From Fallopia convolvulus (Eukaryota; Streptophyta; Magnoliopsida; Caryophyllales; Polygonaceae): 64,000 nucleotides of DNA. The stretch is from the NCBI GenBank assembly GCA_964016875.1, contig OZ024720.1, positions 38,035,106-38,099,105 of the forward strand, in the 5' to 3' direction. Below the pieces are notes generated by a model. That model was not told the origin of the DNA. It did no database searches and saw only the letters and a program-made list of their open reading frames with translations. This document shows, in pieces, positions 1 to 10,546 of the stretch (the first letter of the stretch is position 1; every line of letters starts with the position of its first letter). The position numbers and the translations under genes are program-made.

Positions 1-909
1 GGAACGCAGTTATAGCCAAGAACTCTGAAGGATCCCATCAAGGGAACTCTGAAGAGGAAAGTTCCCATGCAATGGGAACTCCCAGGAATGATCAAAAGAA
101 CACAAGCTTACAACGATGAAGAGTTTCCATCAAGGGAACTCTGAAGAAAACAGTTTCCATGAAATGGGAACTCACATATGAGGACAAGGCCGTTCAGCGC
201 AAATCGCGGGATCGTGTCTTGGACAATCCGAAGGAACAGATTGAGGATCAGACTGTCACGCTTGATCCAACGGTCCGATTGATTCAAAAAGTTGACGTAG
301 TTCAAACCAAAGTCAAATGTGAAGAAAGTACAACTTGGGCATCAAGCAAAGGGCATTTTGGACATAAATGAAAGACACGATTGCTCAAGCACATCTGGTC
401 TATAAAGCCAAATGAATAGTACTCGAATTGAGCACTTCTCCCAGAACTCAAAATACCCACACCAGAGAAAAGAGAAAGAAAAAGAAGAGAAGTCCCCGAC
501 GGCGAGTGTGTGATCTCGACGACGGTGAAGCCGAAGTTCCCAGGGGCAAGGGAACTGAGAAGTCGGTGTAAGGTTTGAGTTACTTGTATTTTGTGGTTGT
601 GAGCTTAGGAACTCAGTTGAGAGGATTCACTAGTGTTGCTAGAGTTAGGTAGAACTCGTAGGAACAGAGAAGTGTGGATCCGGCTGTTGTAACTAAGGAA
701 CAAAGCAATCAATATAAGTAAGTCATTCAAAATCCTCCAATCGGAGGTAGGGGTTTACCCACACAACTAGTTGGTTGTAGTGGGTTTCCTCAATAAGGGA
801 ACTGAGTTCTTTACTGCGTTTAATACTTGCGTTTACTTTACTTCCGCTGCCTTGGGAACAGCTTAACAGCCAGTTCCCAAGCTCTTTGCTAACGGTTTTC
901 GCTCCAACA
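1..909 (+). mobile_element. Copia-type LTR, 3' portion (solo or 3' LTR), cut by window edge
   Basis: Matches 29665-30573 over its whole length with no indel and one mismatch that I can see (T at 741, C at 30405). Comparison with the complete copy places its end at CCAACA, position 909. A TATAAAG box lies at 401-407. The next five bases are ATGTT; no tRNA primer site follows, so this is a solo LTR or a 3' LTR, not a 5' LTR. GTTCCC/GGGAAC inverted pairs lie at 31-47, 61-79, 123-139, 153-171 and 536-555. The short ORF at 159-371 and its opposite-strand counterpart are not genes. Confidence 0.85.
401..407 (+). promoter_or_regulatory. TATA box of the copia-type LTR
   Basis: TATAAAG in mid-LTR. 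The same box is at 30065-30071 in the solo LTR and, on the minus strand, at 46584-46590 and 37452-37458 in the copia element's LTRs. Its conserved position marks the probable U3/R boundary. Confidence 0.6.
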
Positions 910-2661
910 ATGTTCCCAAGGCCCTTACCTTCAAGGCATTAAAGGATTGGAAATCTTAGTACGTAGAAAAGTCGTTGATGTTGGTTCTTAAGTTGTTACG
1001 ATTAGTTTTGGTTAAAAATATTAGAATCAATGCAATCCGCACTCTTCTTCGATACCATGGGTTTATGGTAGTTCACAACTTGAAGAGGCTACTATAGTTA
1101 TGCTTATCTAGAATCGAAAGATACTTCTCGCGGTTAGGCAATTAACCGTGAAAGTTATGATTCGTAGGTCTTTAGTTTCAACGCATTTCTCACTTCATTC
1201 GGGGATTGCCTTCCGAGTAAGTCGTTCTGGACTTGCTCGGCTCTGTTCTAGTCTTGTTAGATTTCATGCCGTGATTGTGAGATTGTTTTTGGAAACTAGT
1301 CCCAAATGTATGTTTTCATTGTGAAATGTATTATTGTGTGACGTGACGTACTTTCCTTTTTAAATGTTTTCTCGTAAATGAAATGGTATCGTTTTCTCTG
1401 TGCTGGCAGCGTAACCGGCATGATCATGTGCGATGATTGTCGGTGGCGAAGAGGCTTCTAGCCATGGTCCTGTGTTGGCCGGGCCCCTTCAAAAATAAAA
1501 TTGATTGCTTGTTTTTGGCAAGTGCTCCGGTGGAGGCTTGACCAGGGGTTGGAAGGAGAACGTATATGGAAAGTGAGAGTGTCTGCCTCTGCACTCGGGC
1601 GCAGGTGAGTTAGCACCGTAGAAGGGAATGCGGTGGAGGAAGGGAGAATTGCACTTTCCAATAGGATTGTGAATGGTTTTGTTGTGTGTTTGTGTGTGAC
1701 TACTTAGTTGGCTTCCAACCTTGTGAATTTTTGTTATGTTTGATGAATTTCTTGTTTCGTTGTCTTTCCCTTTATTTGTTGAATATCGAAGTGTTGGGTA
1801 TTATTTCAAATGCTTTACTTTTGTGCTTGATATTTAGATTGTTAAAATGTTTCTTTCCCTTTGCCTTCACTCATTATCTAGATTGTTGAGATGTGTGTTG
1901 ACTTGTTAAAGGTTAAGTTGGTTATTTATGGTTTTCAAACGTCTTACTATTGACGCGTGTTATCTAGCTTGCCTAGGATAGTAGCTGACCCCTCGGGGAC
2001 TTTTATTTTTCAGTTCTAGGTACTTCTACAGGTCCAGTGTTTGAGCCTATGCAGTACGTTACAGTGGATCGTTGTCGCGCGTGTCATTAGGTGCTAGAGT
2101 GGCTCGGGTGTTCTGATTTAGTCTTTAGTTACGGTTTTGGAAGTTTCTCTTTTTGTTGACTTATGTGGGTTGTCAAGTTGTTTATGGTTTGTTTACATTG
2201 TTGGGACCTCTTGCATGACATTGTACATATATGCTTTACTAAATGATAGTTGGATGATTTAAATTCGTTTTTTCGTCATGCCCGAGTATGGCGATGTCAG
2301 GATCGTTACTTGACCAACAAATAAATTTATAGTCAATACCCCGTTGAGTATGGCGAAGTTAGGATCGTCCATGGGAAGCGAGGTTGTGTCTAATTACTAA
2401 ACTAAAAACAAAGAAAAAGATAAAACAAATCAAGGAACAAAGCAAAACAAAGCAATGTAACCAAACAAGCACACTGGAAGGGGTCGGTACCGACCTTGTC
2501 AGGGTCGATATTAGGGCGCAAATTAAGCAAAAAAACCAAGTAAACCGCAAAACAAACTGAAAATCTGCAGGTCGGTACCGATCTAGTGAGGGTCGTACCG
2601 AGGTAATTGGGAATTAAAATTCGACTCACAATTAAGAGAAAAATCTTGGATAAGGGTCTAC
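910..2661. other. Unassigned TE-derived intergenic DNA
   Basis: No credible ORF and no domain recognised. It lies between the LTR ending at 909 and the LTR fragment starting at 2662. It is T/G-rich with short homopolymer-like stretches. GAGTATGGCGA occurs at 2284 and 2346, each followed by AGGATCGT, a 62-bp-spaced direct repeat. From about 2400 it becomes A-rich and carries the GGTACC-type palindromes of the next LTR, so at least the last 250 bp may be the 3' untranslated end of the same degraded Ty3-type element. Nothing in 910-2280 is explained. Confidence 0.4.
2481..2602. repeat. Paired TCGGTACCGA-type palindromes, family 2
   Basis: A perfect TCGGTACCGA is at 2484-2493 and a degenerate TCGATATTAG starts 21 bp later (2505). 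A second TCGGTACCGA begins at 2572, with TCGTACCGA (one base short) centred 20 bp downstream. Both pairs are preceded by GGG or AGG. They lie just upstream of the family-2 LTR. Confidence 0.7.
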
Positions 2662-2960
2662 TGATGTCCATGTTTTTAGCATAGTTTTAGTATGTTTCTC
2701 TAAGTCTTTTAGTCTAGTTTAGTTGTGTTTTTGTGAGTGTTTCGTGTCTTTCTAGTATAGTTTGCATATTTTATGAAAAGTATTGAAACTACACTATTTG
2801 TATGTTCTTATGTAGGTTTTGAGGCGGATTTGGATGCATTCAAGGACATGAAAGGATTGGATCAATCTAGGAGGAAGCAAAGAAAAAAGCAATGGAAGTA
2901 ACTCGCACAAAATCCAAAGAGAAGAAGGAAGAATGGCAAGAAAAAAAGTCAAGACCAACC

Positions 2961-2990
2961 TCGATATCGACCCTCTAGGGGTCGGTACCG
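2961..2990. repeat. Palindrome pair in family-2 U3 (21 bp apart)
   Basis: TCGATATCGA at 2961-2970 and TCGGTACCGA at 2982-2991, both perfect palindromes, centre to centre 21 bp. They lie about 110 bp upstream of the TATA box. Confidence 0.8.
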
Positions 2991-3095
2991 AGGCACTCAA
3001 CATAGCCGACATAGGCTCTTTAATGCTTTTATTCCATAATCTTTTATCTTTACTAGGTTTTGTTTTTATGGAAACTTTTTAGAGGGATGTTCTAG

Positions 3096-3103
3096 TATAA
3101 ATA
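3096..3103 (+). promoter_or_regulatory. TATA box of truncated family-2 LTR
   Basis: TATAAATA in the same context as the Athila-like LTR boxes at 5861 and 17099: TAGTATAAATAC followed by CTT and TATAG-like sequence. Confidence 0.65.
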
Positions 3104-3198
3104 CTCTTGTATAGAAGGAATATGGAGGACTCTCTCTCGCCCCCAAGGTTAAGATTGACGCAAGTTTACGGTTTTTAAAAGACAAGTTGTTGCTTGGA

Positions 3199-5009
3199 GC
3201 ACGCCAAGTGTTCGATGAAATGTCCATGTAAATGTCACTCTTAATTGTGGCATTAGGTTTCTAGAGTACAATTTATGTTCCTATTCGATCGGTCTTGATT
3301 TTGTAGTGCAGAATGTGCTTATTGGCTTGATATTATCCTCATTCTTTTTGCTTATGCCTAGATGTCTTTAACTTGTTTTCTCTCCTTTTGCCTTTAAAAT
3401 GACTTGTGATGCAACATTGCACACCAAGTGTTCGCTGAAATGTCCATGTAAATGTCACTCCTAATTGTGGCATTCGGTTTCTAGGTTCGAATTTATGCTC
3501 TTATTCGATACGTCTTAATTTGATAGTGCAGAATGTGCTTATTGGCTTGATACGATACTCATTCTATGCGCGTATGCCTAGATGTCTTTAGAGTTCGCTT
3601 GTTTTTTCTCCTTTTGCCTTTAATATGACTTGTGTTCTAACATTGCACGCCAAGTGTTCGATGAAATGTCCATGTAAATGTCATTCGTAATTGTGGCATT
3701 CGGTTTCTAGGGTAAAATTTATGATCTTATTCAATCGATGTTGATTTTGTAGTGCAAATTGTGCTTATTGGCTTGATACTATCCTCATTCTTTATTCCTA
3801 TGCCTAGATGTCTTTAAAGCTCACTTGTTTTTTTCTACTTTTGCCCAGAAAATGACTTCTAATTTAACATTGCACGCCAAGTGTTCGATGAAATGTCCAC
3901 ATAATGTCACTCCTAATTATGGAATTCGGTTTCTAGGTTCGAATTTATGCTTTTACTTGATCGGTCTTGATTTTGTAGTGTGGAATATGCTAATTGGCTT
4001 GATATTATCCTCATTCTTTATGCTTATGCCTAGATGTCTTTAGAGTTCACTTGTTTTTTCTCCTTTTGCCTTAAAAATGACGTGAGATCTAACATTGCAC
4101 ACCAAGTGCTCGATGAAATTTCCATGTAAATGTCACTCCTGATTGTGGCATTCAATTTCTAGGTTCGAATTTATATTCTTATTCGATTGGTCTTTATTTT
4201 GTAGTGTAGAATATTCTTATTTGCTTGATACTATCCTCATTCTTTATGCTTCTGCCTACATGTCTTTAAAGATCAATTGGTTATTCACCTTTGGCCTTTA
4301 AAATGACTTGTGATCCAACATTGCACACCATGTGTTAGATGAAATGTCCATGTAAATGTCAGTCTTAATTGTGGCATTCTATTTCTCGGTTCGAATTTAT
4401 GCTTTTATTCGATACGTTTGGATTTTGTAGTGTAGAATGTGCTTATTGTCATGATACTATCCTCATTCTTTGTTCTTATGACTAGATGTCTTTAAAGATA
4501 ACTTGTTTTTTATCGTTTTTCCTTTAAAATGACTTGTGATCTAACATTGCACGTCAAGAGTTTGATGAAATATCCATGTAAATTTCACTCCTAAATGTGG
4601 CATTCAGTTTTTAGGTTCGCATTTATGCTTTTATTCGATACGTCTTGATTTTGTAGTGTAGAATGTACTTATTGGCTTGATACTATCCTAATTCTTTGTA
4701 TTTATGCCTAGATGTGTTTAAAGTTCACTTGTTTTATCTCAATTTGCCTTTAAAATGACCTATGATCTAACATTGCATGACAAGTGTTCGATGAAATGTC
4801 CACGTAAATTAATGTCCCTCCTAATTGTGGCATTCTGTTTCTCGGTTCGAATTTATGCTTGGCATTCTGTTTCTCGGTTCGAATTGGATTTTGTAGTGTA
4901 GAATGTCCTTATTGGCTTCATACTAATCTCATTCTTTATGTTTATGCCTAGATGTCTTTTAAGTTTACTTGTTTTTCTCCTTTGGCCTTTAAAATGACTT
5001 ATGATCTCA
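3199..5009. repeat. Satellite array 1 (period about 226 bp, about 8 monomers)
   Basis: Tandem AT-rich monomers recognisable by ATCTAACATTGCACGCC, GAAATGTCCATGTAAATGTC, GGTTCGAATTTATGC and TTGTAGTG. The monomers are variants of the types with CAAGTGTTCGATGAAATG or CAAGTGCTCGATGAAATTT; none has the CAAAAGTTCGATGCAATG form found in arrays 2 and 3. A 27-bp local duplication (GGCATTCTGTTTCTCGG) occurs near 4828-4880. The array starts and ends inside monomers at degraded TE junctions. Confidence 0.95.
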
Positions 5010-5316
5010 CGAGCCACTTCTCGAGTCCACGAGCCCCCAGGCGCAGACGCAGCACCTCCCGAGTCCGTCCTTCCGTCCGCCTGCTCCGCTTCTCCGGCCA
5101 CCGAGGTCCTGCGCGCCACCCCCCTGCACCACCAACACAACCTTGCTTAAAATTTGGTACAAATTTCCTCCTCCTTCCTTTGAGTAATTTCTAGGGTTTA
5201 CAAAAAAAATTTGGGGATTTTTATTTCAAGATAATCTGAAATTTGAGTAGGCTATTGTGCTAAATTAATTCATGCTTGTTGGTATTTAGAAATGTTTGGG
5301 GCAACAAGTTGATATT
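5010..5316 (+). mobile_element. 5' remnant of truncated Athila-like element (leader of its ORF1)
   Basis: A GC-rich stretch (5010-5150) followed by T-rich leader-like DNA, between satellite and the 12.7-kb Athila-like insertion. The sequence resumes at 18054, after the insertion, and runs into an Athila ORF1-type coding region. I infer that this is the pol-ORF1 spacer of an element whose 5' LTR, gag and pol are gone. Positions 5312-5316 are the left copy of the ATATT target duplication. Confidence 0.6.
5312..5316. repeat. Target-site duplication ATATT, left copy (right copy 18049-18053)
   Basis: ATATT immediately precedes the 5' LTR and immediately follows the 3' LTR. A perfect 5-bp duplication shows that the element between is a single complete insertion. 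Confidence 0.95.
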
Positions 5317-5600
5317 TGATGTTCGCATTTTTAGTATAGTTTTTGATAGGTTTTCTTTGTTTATTAGGTTTAGTTTTGTTTAGTTTAGGTTTAGTTTTGA
5401 GTATTTTTAGTTAGTTTTGCTTAATTATGTGAAAAGAGTGGAATCTACGCTATTTTGTGAATTTTGCAGGTTTTAGCGAAGAAAGGAGCTAAATGGAGCT
5501 TAATTTAGGAGCATCACAGCGAAGGACGGAGGAGTGCAAGATTGAAGAAGTCGAAGCTCAAGAGTACAAGAAGAAGTGTCGAAGAAAACAAACCCCAGGC

Positions 5601-5634
5601 TCGTTAACGAGGCTGTGAAGGGTCGTTAACGAGG
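5601..5634. repeat. U3 palindrome pair TCGTTAACGA (22 bp apart)
   Basis: TCGTTAACGA at 5601-5610 and again at 5623-5632, each followed by GG, about 240 bp upstream of the TATA box. The 3' LTR has the pair with hexamers at 16839 and 16861, where the first site has decayed to TTGTTAACGA. Confidence 0.85.
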
Positions 5635-5860
5635 CCACGAAGAGAAAGATTTCAAGTATTATTTTTATTATTCACCGATCCTGAGCGGGAATTTATTCCG
5701 TATCGGTTGAGTATCTTTTTAGAATCTTTTTGGGGTTGTTAGAATATGTATTTTAGGGTTTAATATCTTTTTAGATTTTATTTCTATCTTTTAGAGATTG
5801 TTTCTATCTTTTTAGGAAAGTTTATATCTTTTAGCCTTTTTAGTTTTTTAGGTTTTTTAG

Positions 5861-5868
5861 TATAAATA
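5861..5868 (+). promoter_or_regulatory. TATA box of 5' LTR
   Basis: TATAAATA followed about 20 bp later by TAGCATAGAAAGGGGG. The same box is at 17099-17106 in the 3' LTR. It is the probable core promoter for the genomic RNA. Confidence 0.7.
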
Positions 5869-6626
5869 CCCTTCTATCTAGCATAGAAAGGGGGACTGGA
5901 TTTGGAGAAGATTTGGAGGAAGGCCGAAAGAGAGAGAATCGGATCGGAAGTCGGTGACGAGGTTCGGTAGACGACGGTTTTCGGGTTCGTTGATCGTGTT
6001 TTTGGTTCGGTGTATGTTGTGTTCGGTTTTCTTCTGGATCTCTGTAAGACTATATTTTTGTTATTAATTTAATTTTGGGTTTTGTTTCAATGTTTGTTTT
6101 TATTGATGTTTTTAGTTTCTTAATAATGAGTAGTGAGTAGTTTATTTTTCTAGGGTCGGGGTTAAGCCCGACATAGTCGAGCATGTTGGATGAGTAAGAT
6201 TGTGTGATGTGAATGCCTTTTATCTTTTATTGAGATTGTTTGTTGTGCTTAATACCGAAACGAATGTTGAGGTAATTTGAGTTTTAACTTGATTGAAAGA
6301 GAAAGTTAGTAACTTGGGTTGATATTGTTTGAAAACGAAAGTTCAAAGCCTTAGATCTAAAACAAGCAATTGAGTAAGTTAGTTTATGAAAATAGATTAA
6401 TTTACTTGTTAAGTCGACGAAAGTTGACGACTCTATATATTTAAAGGCATGATCTTATTTTCTTACGGAATTATTATGCTTGGCTATGTTGTGGTGTCCC
6501 TTGTCCTAGATTTTTGCTTTAATTGAATTATTTCTGGTGAATCTTCGTTGCTGAGTACTTGCCTCGCTACCGAATATTAATTAGAATTTTATTAGGTCGT
6601 TAGGTAGTATTTTTGTGTTCGGTGGC

Positions 6627-6659
6627 TCGGTAACGATCCTGACAAGGTCGTTAACGAGG
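6627..6659. repeat. U5 palindrome pair, hexamers at 6629 and 6650 (21 bp)
   Basis: The hybrid TCGGTAACGA is followed by the perfect TCGTTAACGA exactly 21 bp downstream. The copy in the 3' LTR is at 17868 and 17889, also 21 bp. Confidence 0.85.
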
Positions 6660-6812
6660 CATCTCGTGAGTGTTTTGTTTGATTTTGTTTGATTTTTGTT
6701 AGATTGATAGACAAACAACCTTGCTTCCTGTGGAACGATCCTGACTCCACTGTACTCAGCGGGGTCTTGACTTACAAATTTATTTGTTGGCCGAGAAACC
6801 CTCTAAACAAAT

Positions 6813-6830
6813 TAGCGCCGTTGCCGGGGA
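6813..6830 (+). promoter_or_regulatory. Primer-binding site, tRNA-Asp-like
   Basis: GCGCCGTTGCCGGGGA lies 3-5 bases after the 5' LTR end. It complements the 3' end of plant tRNA-Asp, the usual primer of Athila-lineage elements. The expected TGG start has become TAG, a mismatch near the tRNA 3' end. Confidence 0.85.
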
Positions 6831-6923
6831 AGCAACGAGTTGTTAGTTTATCTTCGGGATCGGGAATAGCCTGACCCCGTTTTTGTTTTTAATTTTTGTT
6901 TTCTTTGTTTGATTTCTCAGTGT

Positions 6924-8778
6924 ATGCCGGTAGGACGAAGAAGGTTACAGTTTGATAACTCTAGTTATTACTCAGAACCAGAACGTTCCCTGCACCGTCG
7001 ACTCCGAGAAAACCGAGCCATGGCCACAGCAGAAGAGATGGCTCGAGAGTTAGAGATCCTCCGGACCCAGTTGGAGGCACTGAAAGCCGAAAAGGACGGC
7101 GCAGACGCAGACAAGGCTCGACTGCAAGCAGAGCTAAATGCCTATCCAAGGAATGCCAAGCAATATATGCATCCGGAACTGAGGGTGCCAGAATCTCCCA
7201 TTGTCCTTTCTGCGATAGAGAAACCTTTTGAGATCAAGTCTCAATTTATATCCTTAATCAAACGGGCTCAGTTCGAAGGGAAACCTGTTGAGTGCTCTAT
7301 GGAGCATATTAGAAATTTTCTTGATTTATGTGACACCATAGCTGCTGAAGGTGTCTCGTTAGAATATGTTCTGGTTAGAGAGCCTACCTTCTAAGTCTAT
7401 CAGGACTTGGAAAGCTTTGTATGATCAATTTCTTACAAAGTTTTTCCCTCCTGCTAAGACAACGGAGTTAAGAAAATGCATCACCTCTTATCACCAGTTG
7501 CCTAATGAAACATTTGTTGAAACATGGGAAAGATTCAAAGAAATGCTTAGACAATGCCCTACTCATGGGCAACCTTTATATGTTTTGCAGGAAATCTTTT
7601 TCCAGGGTATCAACGCAGAGACCAAGAACCGCATCAACACGCATACTGCGTGCGGTTTTATAGAGATGAACCCGACAGAGGCGTGGGAACTGTTGGATAA
7701 GCTGGCTAATTATGATGCTATGTATGGAACCCAGCAAACTCCACAAACTCAAAAACGTCTCTACATACCTAACCGAGAAGAAGTTGACCCAGATGTTAAA
7801 AATCAATTCTTACAAGATGAGGTCAACCGTCTGAAGAAACAGGTAAGTTTTTTGAAATTTTCTCAATCATGTCAAGAATGTGGTTCTTCTGCACATAGTA
7901 CTTCTACTTGCACTAACATTGAGCAGGTTAGAACCGCTGAGACAATAGCTGAGATGAACTATATGAGAGGACCATACAGGAACCAGCCTAATTATAATGA
8001 CAGGTCGAACAACTATCAACCATGGGGCAATCAGAATACAAGTCAAAACTACACAGTGCCCCCACCAGATAGACGACCTGCACCATATCGACCTCCAGGC
8101 CATCAGGAGACGCCATCATGGGTTCAGGAAATAAAGGAGAGCATTAACGGAGTGAACAACAAAGTTGATGAAGTTCAAACCAAACTGAACCGACAAGATA
8201 AAAGATGGGGAGAGTTCGATATTTGGAAGAGGAGCGTTGATTCCCAACTAGGAGACCTTGCTGCACGGATTCCAAGACCACAAGGGCAACTCCCAGGCCG
8301 TCCCGAGGAGAACCCTAGAGGCCAAATAGCAGCGGTGCACCTCCGAAGTGGGAAGACACTACCGGAAAGAATTCAAGCTGAAGAGAAGGAGGAAAGAGAC
8401 CTCGCCAACCAGATCGTTAACGAGCCAGCGGGAGCTAGTACCGAGCCTACAAGCCAGAATGACGAGGCTCAGAGGATTCCTAACGATCCTACCCCAGGTA
8501 AGTTCTCTAAACCGAGCCTTCCTCTCAATCCCAGGGTAGTTAACGACCCCACCAGGGTCTGTAACGACCCGCCGAGGACATCAATCGACCCCAGTGTCGA
8601 CCCGGTACTCTCACTTCTCGAGCCTAACTTGGTTCCGAGAATGGTGAAATCTCTTCCATTTCCAACTAAGAAATCTATGGACTCTACTGAGAGTAAGTTC
8701 AAGCGTTTCGTTAAAATCCTTCAGGGCATTAATATTTCCATCCCATTCGCTGAGGCCCTAAGCGAAATGCCGGCTTAA
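6924..8778 (+). pseudogene. gag: Gag polyprotein, frameshifted (Athila-like)
   Basis: The first ATG of the long frame is at 6924. An N-terminal coiled-coil-like stretch (residues about 30-75, rich in E, K, L and A) precedes the core. The core has the plant retrotrans_gag signature: a tryptophan-leucine segment near 7370, then FLTKFFPP, ETWERFKEMLRQCP and a glycine-rich turn. A CCHC knuckle (CQECGSSAHSTSTC) is encoded near 7877-7918. The frame breaks between about 7350 and 7394: the upstream frame stops at 7394 and the rest continues one frame over, with core residues apparently missing. A TAA at 8776 separates gag from protease in the same frame. The tail (8400-8640) is a disordered linker of repeated VNDP/VNEP-like units that come directly from the GTTAACGA palindromes. 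Particle-forming and RNA-binding role is known for the family; this copy cannot make full-length Gag. Confidence 0.9.
8412..8571. repeat. Palindrome pairs inside gag linker
   Basis: Hexamer starts at 8416 and 8437 (21 bp), and at 8539 and 8560 (21 bp), with a lone TAACGATCC site near 8479. The second member of each pair is degenerate (AGTACCGAG, TGTAACGAC). In the gag frame the sites encode V-N-E/D-P-like repeats. Confidence 0.75.
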
Positions 8779-9396
8779 CCAAAATTTTTGAAAGATATTC
8801 TTAGCAGGAAAAAGTCTATTACAGAGCTGCAGGATGAAGTCAGATCAATAGCTCTACCAGAAAAGCTTGGAGATCCCGGGAGGTTTGCAATCACAATCGG
8901 CATAGGCAACCACAAGTTCAAAGCATTATGCGATCTTGGTGCCAGTGCTAGTCTTGTTCCGCTCTCAATCTGGTCTAGAGAAAATATGGGACCACTAGAG
9001 CCTGTCAACATGCGGCTTTATATGGCAGACGGATCTTGCATCAAACCAACAGGGCTGCTAGAAGACTTTCCAGTTCAAGTGGGCAATTTCTTCGTTCCTA
9101 ATGACTTCATCGTTATGACAATGCCCGAAGATCCAGTTGTGCCTATTATTTTGGGAAGATCATTCCTCGCCACAGCAGGAGCCATAATCGATGTTAGGAG
9201 AGGACTCCTAACTTTCGAAATTGGGGATAAGGTAACGGAATTCCGATTGAAACAATCCAGGGAGTCCGACAAAGCTGAAGTCAAGATGCTCTACACCAAC
9301 GAGGAGATCATTGAATGTGGAGACCCCATAGGAAGATCAGCATGCAATGATGAAATTTCAGGGCAAAGATGGGCAGAAATAACCACTGCAGTCTGA
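8779..9396 (+). pseudogene. Aspartic protease domain (Athila-like)
   Basis: Same reading frame as the second part of gag, after its TAA. It opens with the conserved FLKDIL segment and carries the DLGAS active-site motif typical of plant Ty3 proteases (ALCDLGASASLVPLSIW). The substrate-flap and the ILGRSFLATAGAIIDV segment follow. Retroviral-type proteases act as dimers to cleave Gag-Pol. The frame ends at TGA 9394-9396, and TAA and TAG codons follow in the linker, so it is cut off from RT. No proper start codon exists; expression would need read-through. Confidence 0.88.
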
Positions 9397-9591
9397 GTAA
9401 CGAGTCCTCCAGCATCGTTACCGATTCTCCTGGCAGAAGATGCAGGTTCGTTAACGACCCACCCAGGTTCGTTAACGACCCTAGCCGAAGATGGCGAGAT
9501 CTCAGCTTTTGAGTGCTTTGAGTAAGTGTTGTAGACGGAACCAAAAGAGCCGATTCTAATCCCTGCCGAACCGTCCCCAACACTTAAACCT
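9394..9591. repeat. PR-RT linker carrying two 21-bp palindrome pairs
   Basis: Hexamer starts are at 9396 and 9417 (21 bp) and at 9450 and 9471 (21 bp). The first pair is AGTAACGA and the hybrid TCGTTACCGA; the second is two perfect TCGTTAACGA sites with spacer CCCACCCAGG. The same spacer joins the pair at 13012 and 13033. In the PR frame the second pair reads SLTT twice, unlike the VNDP reading in gag. Stops in this linker (TGA 9394, a TAA and a TAG near 9520) break pol. Confidence 0.85.
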
Positions 9592-10546
9592 TTGCCAGAT
9601 TCCCTCAGGTATGAATTCCTCGGTCCTAATTCTACTCTACCTGTCATCATTAATGCTGGATTAAAAGATGAAGAAGTAGGAAAACTTCTGAATGTGCTTA
9701 GGATGCATAGAAAAGCCATAGGCTACTCCCTAGATGATATAACTGGCATATCCCCTTCTCCTTGCATGCATAGGATTTACATGGAGGACAATCATAAACC
9801 CACCATAGAGCATCAACGTATATTAAATCCTAATATGAAGGATGTAGTTAAAAAGGAAATTATTAAATTACTTGATGCAGGGATCATATTTCCAATTTTC
9901 GGACATCCAATGGGTGAGTCCGGTCCATGTAGTCCCTAAGAAAGGGGGGATGACTGTGATAGAAAATGAAAAGGGAGAGCTTATTCCGACTAGAACCACC
10001 ACTAGTTGGAGAATGTGCATTGATTATAGGAAGCTCAATAGTGCTACTAGAAAAGATCATTTTCCGCTTCCTTTCATAGATCAGGTTTTAGAACGCTTAG
10101 CCCAGCATGATTACTTATGTTATTTAGATAGCTATAGCGGCTTTTGGCAGATTCCCATTCATCCTGATGACCAAGAGAAAACAACCTTTACATGTCCCTA
10201 TGGAACCTTTGCTTACAAAAGAATGCCATTTGGGCTTTGCAATGCCCCTGCTACTTTTCAAAGATGTATGATGGCTATTTTTTCAGATATGATAGAGGAC
10301 ATTGTCGAAGTTTTTATGGATGACTTTTCTGTTTATGGTTCTTCATTTGATTCTTGTCTTGCTAACCCTGCAGGAGTGCTTAAAAGATGTGAAGAAACCA
10401 ATCTTGTACTTAATTGGGAAAAATGTCATTTTATGGTTGAAGAGGGGATAGTACTAGGACACCTTGTCTCTAAAAGAGGGATAGAAGTAGATAAGGTGAA
10501 AATTGAGCTTATTGAAAAACTACCTCCTCCCTCTTCTGTATGAGAC
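9571..10546 (+). pseudogene. pol: Reverse transcriptase domain, frameshifted (Athila-like)
   Basis: Conserved RT blocks are in order: LPDSLRYEFLG, the HRIYMEDNHKP region, SPVHVVPKKGG, RMCIDYRKLN, DHFPLPFIDQVLERL, YLDSYSGFWQI, PYGTFAYKRMPFGLCNAPAT and the catalytic FMDDFSVYG (10313-10324; FMDD in place of the common YIDD/YVDD). The frame shifts near 9900-9915, inside the segment before SPVHVV, and a TGA at 10541 ends the second frame before the RNase H hinge. The enzyme copies element RNA into DNA in the particle; this copy is inactive as read. Confidence 0.93.

Larger units (their letters stand above)
2662..3198 (+). mobile_element. Truncated Ty3-type LTR (family 2)
   Basis: Begins TGATGTCCATGTTTTTAG, clearly related to the start of the Athila-like LTRs at 5317 and 16553. 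It shares their layout: A/T-rich U3, a palindrome pair, and the TATAAATACTCTTGTATAG box region. It stops about 95 bp past the TATA box, where satellite begins in mid-monomer, so R/U5 is missing. No target duplication is visible. Probably a very old remnant cut by recombination with the satellite. Confidence 0.7.
5317..6809 (+). repeat. 5' LTR of Athila-like element
   Basis: Begins TGATGTTCGC and ends CTCTAAACA. It aligns with 16553-18048 along its full length. It contains palindrome pairs at 5601-5634 (U3) and 6627-6659 (U5) and a TATA box at 5861. Confidence 0.95.

Noticed and set aside
159..371. 70-codon ORF repeated at 29823-30035 and the opposite-strand 65-codon ORF
   Set aside because: Both lie inside near-identical copies of the same LTR across the TATA and leader region; repeated because the LTR is repeated, with no domain.
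4952..5194. Arginine/proline-rich ORF
   Set aside because: Spans the satellite-TE junction; its composition follows the GC-rich patch at 5010-5150.
6813..6830. tRNA gene
   Set aside because: Only an 18-base match complementary to a tRNA 3' end; it is the retrotransposon primer site. The same applies to 46069-46080 and 60119-60136.
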